From NCBI RefSeq assembly GCF_038502225.1, contig NC_091369.1:1753392-1817391 (forward strand): DNA of 64,000 nt, written 5' to 3'. Positions 25,401 to 31,400 of this stretch are shown one piece after another. The DNA comes from Cherax quadricarinatus. Lineage: Eukaryota; Arthropoda; Malacostraca; Decapoda; Parastacidae. The notes beneath the pieces are model-generated. The model saw only the letters and a program-made list of their open reading frames with translations. It was not told the DNA's origin and did not search any database. Both the position numbers and the translations under genes were made by a program. Position 1 is the first letter of the stretch; the number at the start of each line of letters is the position of its first letter.

Positions 25401-28400
25401 TGGTAGTGAGTTTGTGTCAACCACCTGTGACACTGTTTTAATGTCACCTTTGCACTATTTATAACATTTCTGGAATATTTTTAAATGTTTATGCAGTAGT
25501 ATACTGTACATTAAAATAAGCAGAATAGAGGAAATCAGCTCTAATATACATTATTTATGTATAAATACTGGTCAGAGAGCCTGTCATAAGTCTGAGGCAT
25601 CAGTAAATGAGTACGTCGCTAAGTGAGGAGAGGCTGTACATATAACATTGAATATACAATACACAAAGAATTGAGTATACAATACTGAATACACAATATA
25701 TACAATACTGATCATGAAATACTGATGTTTCCTCACTTAAACTGCACCTGACTTACCTTGTTCTTCAGAGTCTGCATATCTGCCACTTGTTTTTCCATCT
25801 GAGACAACTGCCGCTCTGCCTCTCGCAACTTCTCACTCAGCTCAAAGTTTTCAGCCTCTAAGCGTTTTATGTCCTTAAATGACAGAATAAATTACTTCAT
25901 CCAATGATATTATGAAAAATATTGGATAATGTTGAAAATTTTCTTTTACAGACACAGTAAAATTTCAGGGAAGTATGAGAGGTGAAATAACTATACCATC
26001 ATTATCATGTAGCAATGGGTGATACATGTTCATTTATATGGCTCTTAAATTCATGATCCCGCACAGTAAGCAAAAATTGCCGACAGGTGAAAAAAGATCA
26101 TATTTTTCATTATTGAATGCGCCTAAAATGACTGATAACGTGTTTACACCATCATGTATGTATTAAGTTTTCAACACAGCTGGGAATAAAAAAAAAACAG
26201 ATAAAATAAATACACAGTACATACAATACTTACCTTAAAATATGGTGCTGGTTGCCCTTTCCTCAATGAACTGTTGTATGAAAACAGAAAAAGTGGCAGA
26301 AAAGTGGAAAATGAACAATAATGAACAATGGCTCAACTGAAAACCAATGAAAACGTGAAACACCATTTTCGTGCTGTATACATGGGATCCTCCTGCATGT
26401 AATATGTAACATCCATTGCTACATGATAATTCAAAGAATGATATTATACACAAATAACCTACATATAGGAAAAAGAAACTTAGAATGAGGTTTCGGTCTG
26501 ATTTGGACCTTTAACAGCTTACTTGTGTATTGCACCAGTAAAAGTATTGTTCCAGTCACATTACTGTGCCTTTTTGTTCAGAATGACATTATGTTTGCTG
26601 AAGGGAAAATACAGTCAGTACTGTGAAGGATGATGGGATGTGATGAGTGAATGCTCTGAAGAGCTTGTAATGTTTATTGAGAGTCAGAGATTACCACAGT
26701 AGAAGACTGGGAAAAAGTTTTAATATCACAGTGGATCATTGATTCAGCGATCATTATTTAGCACCCAACATTATCCAGAGGTCTTGCTCCATCCAGAACC
26801 TTAGCAGTTAGTGTGATAATAAAAAAAAGTGATCATTCAATGTTGTTGAAAATCCATAATACACTTCCACAGATAGTGCCATTTAAATCAATGAAATATG
26901 GTAGTATGTATTATATTCAACCTAGGTAGTAGGTTGGTAGACAGCAACCGCTCAGGGAAGTACTACCATCCTGTTAAGTGAGTGTAAAACAAAAGCCTGT
27001 AATTGTTTTACATGATGGTTGGATTGCTGGTGTCTTTTTTCTGTCTCAAACGTGGAGGATTTCAGGTACTTCTACTTACACTTAGGTCACACTACTCATA
27101 CATGTACAAGCATATATACACACATCCCTCTGGGTTTTCTTCTATTTTCTTATTAGTTCTTGTTCCTCTTTGTTTCCTCTTATCTCCATGGGGAAGTGGA
27201 ACAGAATTCTTCCTCCATAAGCTATGCATGTTGTAAGAGGCAACTAACATCCTGGGAGCAAGGGGCTAGTAACCCCTTCTCTGTATACATTACTAAAGTT
27301 AAAAAGAGAAACAAACCGGCCATATCCCTGCCTCAGCGGGACATGGCCGGTTTATTGAAAGAAGAAGTATTATATTCATGGGGATGTGCTGAATTCTAGG
27401 AATCATACAGTATGTGAGAAATAGGAAGTAATCAGATATGACCTAAAGGAGGGATTGGTAGCTCCAATTCCTTATATCTAGAGCCCTTACTGGCATCAAG
27501 GGATGAGTTAAAATCATTCCTAATACTATTGGTTTGTGGAGTAAATACAAGACAGCACAAATATGAACCATTCTGAAACAGCAGTTACAGAAGTGAGTAC
27601 TGGTAAGAAACTTACAGTATAAAGCGAAGACAATTTTGCCTTCAATTTAAATTCTTCCTGCTGCAACTGAGTATTCTGTGCTTGCATTTCCCGTGCAACA
27701 GTAGATACTTGTTCCCGCGCTGAGTCCCGCTCATGGGTCACTGCCTCTTGTAACTCTCTCACCTGATCCCGGTACTGTCTTTCTAACTCTCTGCACGTAA
27801 AAGATATTTTAGTCATCTTTCTGCATGCTGGCTTAGAGGAGCATAATGAAAAAGCCATAAATATGCCTGCAGGGTGTCTGAAATAGCTACGAAACTTACC
27901 CGCAGTGCAACAAAGACATGATTACTAAAGTATACTCCACTCAATCTCTCTCTCTCTCTCTGAGAGAGAGAAAAAATAAGCATCTTGGAATAGATGAAAA
28001 AATCTAATAGGATGTAGAAAAATAATGAAACCCATTAAAAGTGTAATGATTAACAGTCTTACAAAGTAATTCAAGGACTCACAATGGAATCAATGGGTCA
28101 ATAGGGCATCATCTCATGAGGTCAGGGCTACTTAGCAACATTTCCTAGAGCTGAAAAGGCTTTCAAATATAAACACTGCAAGCTCATGAAGAACATTAAT
28201 CCAAGTCAGAGCCCACTTACTGGATCTGATACTGAGAGGTAGCCTCCATGTGAGCATTATGCTCATCGAGCTCCTGAGCCAGTAAGGTCAGTCGCTGGTT
28301 GGCTTCATTTAGATCAAGGCGAAGTTTATTTCTCTCACCAAGAGCAGAGTCCAAAGATAACCTAAAAAAAAAAAATTAATTGCTTGAAAAGGAAAAAAAT

Positions 28401-31400
28401 ATTTAAGCACAAAGATATTTATTAGAATTCCCTTACAGCAGTTAATTTGCAAGATACAGCATGTAACTCATCCTCTGTACAAACATGTATCATGCTAAAA
28501 TAAAATTATTATTATTATATTATTATCTTGAATCTGCCCAAAAAAATTTTAAGTAAACATACAAAAAATTTAAAGATCTTTTTAAAAAATCAAATTACAG
28601 TGAATGTCTCAATCAAGGATGCTACATGTCATTTCAATCTCCACATCAAGTCTCCTTTCTTGTTTACACGGTGCTTTAATTTTTTATTATTTTATTATCA
28701 CACTGGCCGATTCCCACCAAGGCAGGGTGGCCCGAAAAAGAAAAACTTTCACCATCATTCACTCCATCACTGTCTTGCCAGAAGGGTGCTTTACACTACA
28801 GTTTTTAAACTGCAACATTAACACCCCTCCTTCAGAGTGCAGGCACTGTACTTCCCATCTCCAGGACTCAAGTCCGGCCTGCCGGTTTCCCTGAATCCCT
28901 TCATAAATGTTACTTTGCTCACACTCCAACAGCACGTCAAGTATTAAAAACCATTTGTCTCCATTCACTCCTATCAAACACGCTCACGCATGCCTGCTGG
29001 AAGTCCAAGCCCCTCGCACACAAAACCTCCTTTACCCCCTCCCTCCAACCCTTCCTAGGCCGACCCCTACCCCGCCTTCCTTCCACTACAGACTGATACA
29101 CTCTTGAAGTTATTCTGTTTCGCTCCATTCTCTCTACATGTCCGAACCACCTCAACAACCCTTCCTCAGCCCTCTGGACAACAGTTTTGGTAATCCCGCA
29201 CCTCCTCCTAACTTCCAAACTACGAATTCTCTGCATTATATTCACACCACACATTGCCCTCAGACATGACATCTCCACTGCCTCCAGCCTTCTCCTCGCT
29301 GCAACATTCATCACCCATGCTTCACACCCATATAAGAGCGTTGGTAAAACTATACTCTCATACATTCCCCTCTTTGCCTCCAAGGACAAAGTTCTCTGTC
29401 TCCACAGATTCCTAAGTGCACCACTCACTCTTTTTCCCTCATCAATTCTATGATTCACCTCATCTTTCATAGACCCATCCGCTGACACGTCCACTCCCAA
29501 ATATCTGAATACGTTCACCTCCTCCATACTCTCTCCCTCCAATCTGATATTCAATCTTTCATCACCTAATCTTTTTGTTATCCTCATAACCTTACTCTTT
29601 CCTGTATTCACCTTTAATTTTCTTCTTTTGCACACCCTACCAAATTCATCCACCAATCTCTGCAGCTTCTCTTCAGAATCTCCCAAGAGCACAGTGTCAT
29701 CAGCAAAGAGCAGCTGTGACAACTCCCACCCTGTGTGTGATTCTTTATCTTTTAACTCCACGCCTCTTGCCAAGACCCTCGCATTTACTTCTCTTACAAC
29801 CCCATCTATAAATATATTAAACAACCACGGTGACATCACACATCCTTGTCTAAGGCCTACTTTTACTGGGAAAAAATTTCCCTCTTTTCTACATACTCTA
29901 ACTTGAGCCTCACTATCCTCGTAAAAACTCTTCACTGCTTTCAGTAACCTACCTCCTACACCATACACTTGCAACATCTGCCACATTGCCCCCCTATCCA
30001 CCCTGTCATACGCCTTTTCCAAATCCATAAATGCCACAAAGACCTCTTTAGCCTTATCTAAATACTGTTCACTTATATGTTTCACTGTAAACACCTGGTC
30101 CACACACCCCCTACCTTTCCTAAAGCCTCCTTGTTCATCTGCTATCCTATTCTCCGTCTTACTCTTAATTCTTTCAATTATAACTCTACCATACACTTTA
30201 CCAGGTACACTCAACAGACTTATCCCCCTATAATTTTTGCACTCTCTTTTATCCCCTTTGCCTTTATACAAAGGAACTATGCATGCTCTCTGCCAATCCC
30301 TAGGTACCTTACCCTCTTCCATACATTTATTAAATAATTGCACCAACCACTCCAAAACTATATCCCCACCTGCTTTTAACATTTCTATCTTTATCCCATC
30401 AATCCCGGCTGCCTTACCCCCTTTCATTTTACCTACTGCCTCACGAACTTCCCCCACACTCACAACTGGCTCTTCCTCACTCCTACAAGATGTTATTCCT
30501 CCTTGCCCTATACACGAAATCACAGCTTCCCTATCTTCATCAACATTTAACAATTCCTCAAAATATTCCCTCCATCTTCCCAATACCTCTAACTCTCCAT
30601 TTAATAACTCTCCTCTCCTATTTTTAACTGACAAATCCATTTGTTCTCTAGGCTTCCTTAACTTGTTAATCTCACTCCAAAACTTTTTCTTATTTTCAAC
30701 AAAATTTGTTGATAACAGCTCACCCACTCTCTCATTTGCTCTCTTTTTACATTGCTTCACCACTCTCTTAACCTCTCTCTTTTTCTCCATATACTCTTCC
30801 CTCCTTGCATCACTTCTACTTTGTAAAAACTTCTCATATGCTAACTTTTTCTCCCTTACTACTCTCTTTACATCATCATTCCACCAATCGCTCCTCTTCC
30901 CTCCTGCACCCACTTTCCTGTAACCACAAACTTCTGCTGAACACTCTAACACTACATTTTTAAACCTACCCCATTCCTCTTCGACCCCATTGTCTATGCT
31001 CTCATTAGCCCATCTATCCTCCAATAGCTGTTTATATCTTACCCTAACTGCCTCCTCTTTTAGTTTATAAACCTTCACCTCTCTCTTCCCTGATGCTTCT
31101 ATTCTCCTTGTATCCCATCTACCTTTTACTCTCAGTGTAGCTACAACTAGAAAGTGATCTGATATATCTGTGGCCCCTCGATAAACATGTACATCCTGAA
31201 GTCTACTCAACAGTCTTTTATCTACTAATACATAATCCAACAAACTACTGTCATTTCGCCCTACATCATATCGTGTATACTTATTTATCCTCTTTTTCTT
31301 AAAATATGTATTACCTATAACTAAACCCCTTTCTATACAAAGTTCAATCAAAGGGCTCCCATTATCATTTACACCTGGCACCCCAAACTTACCTACCACA

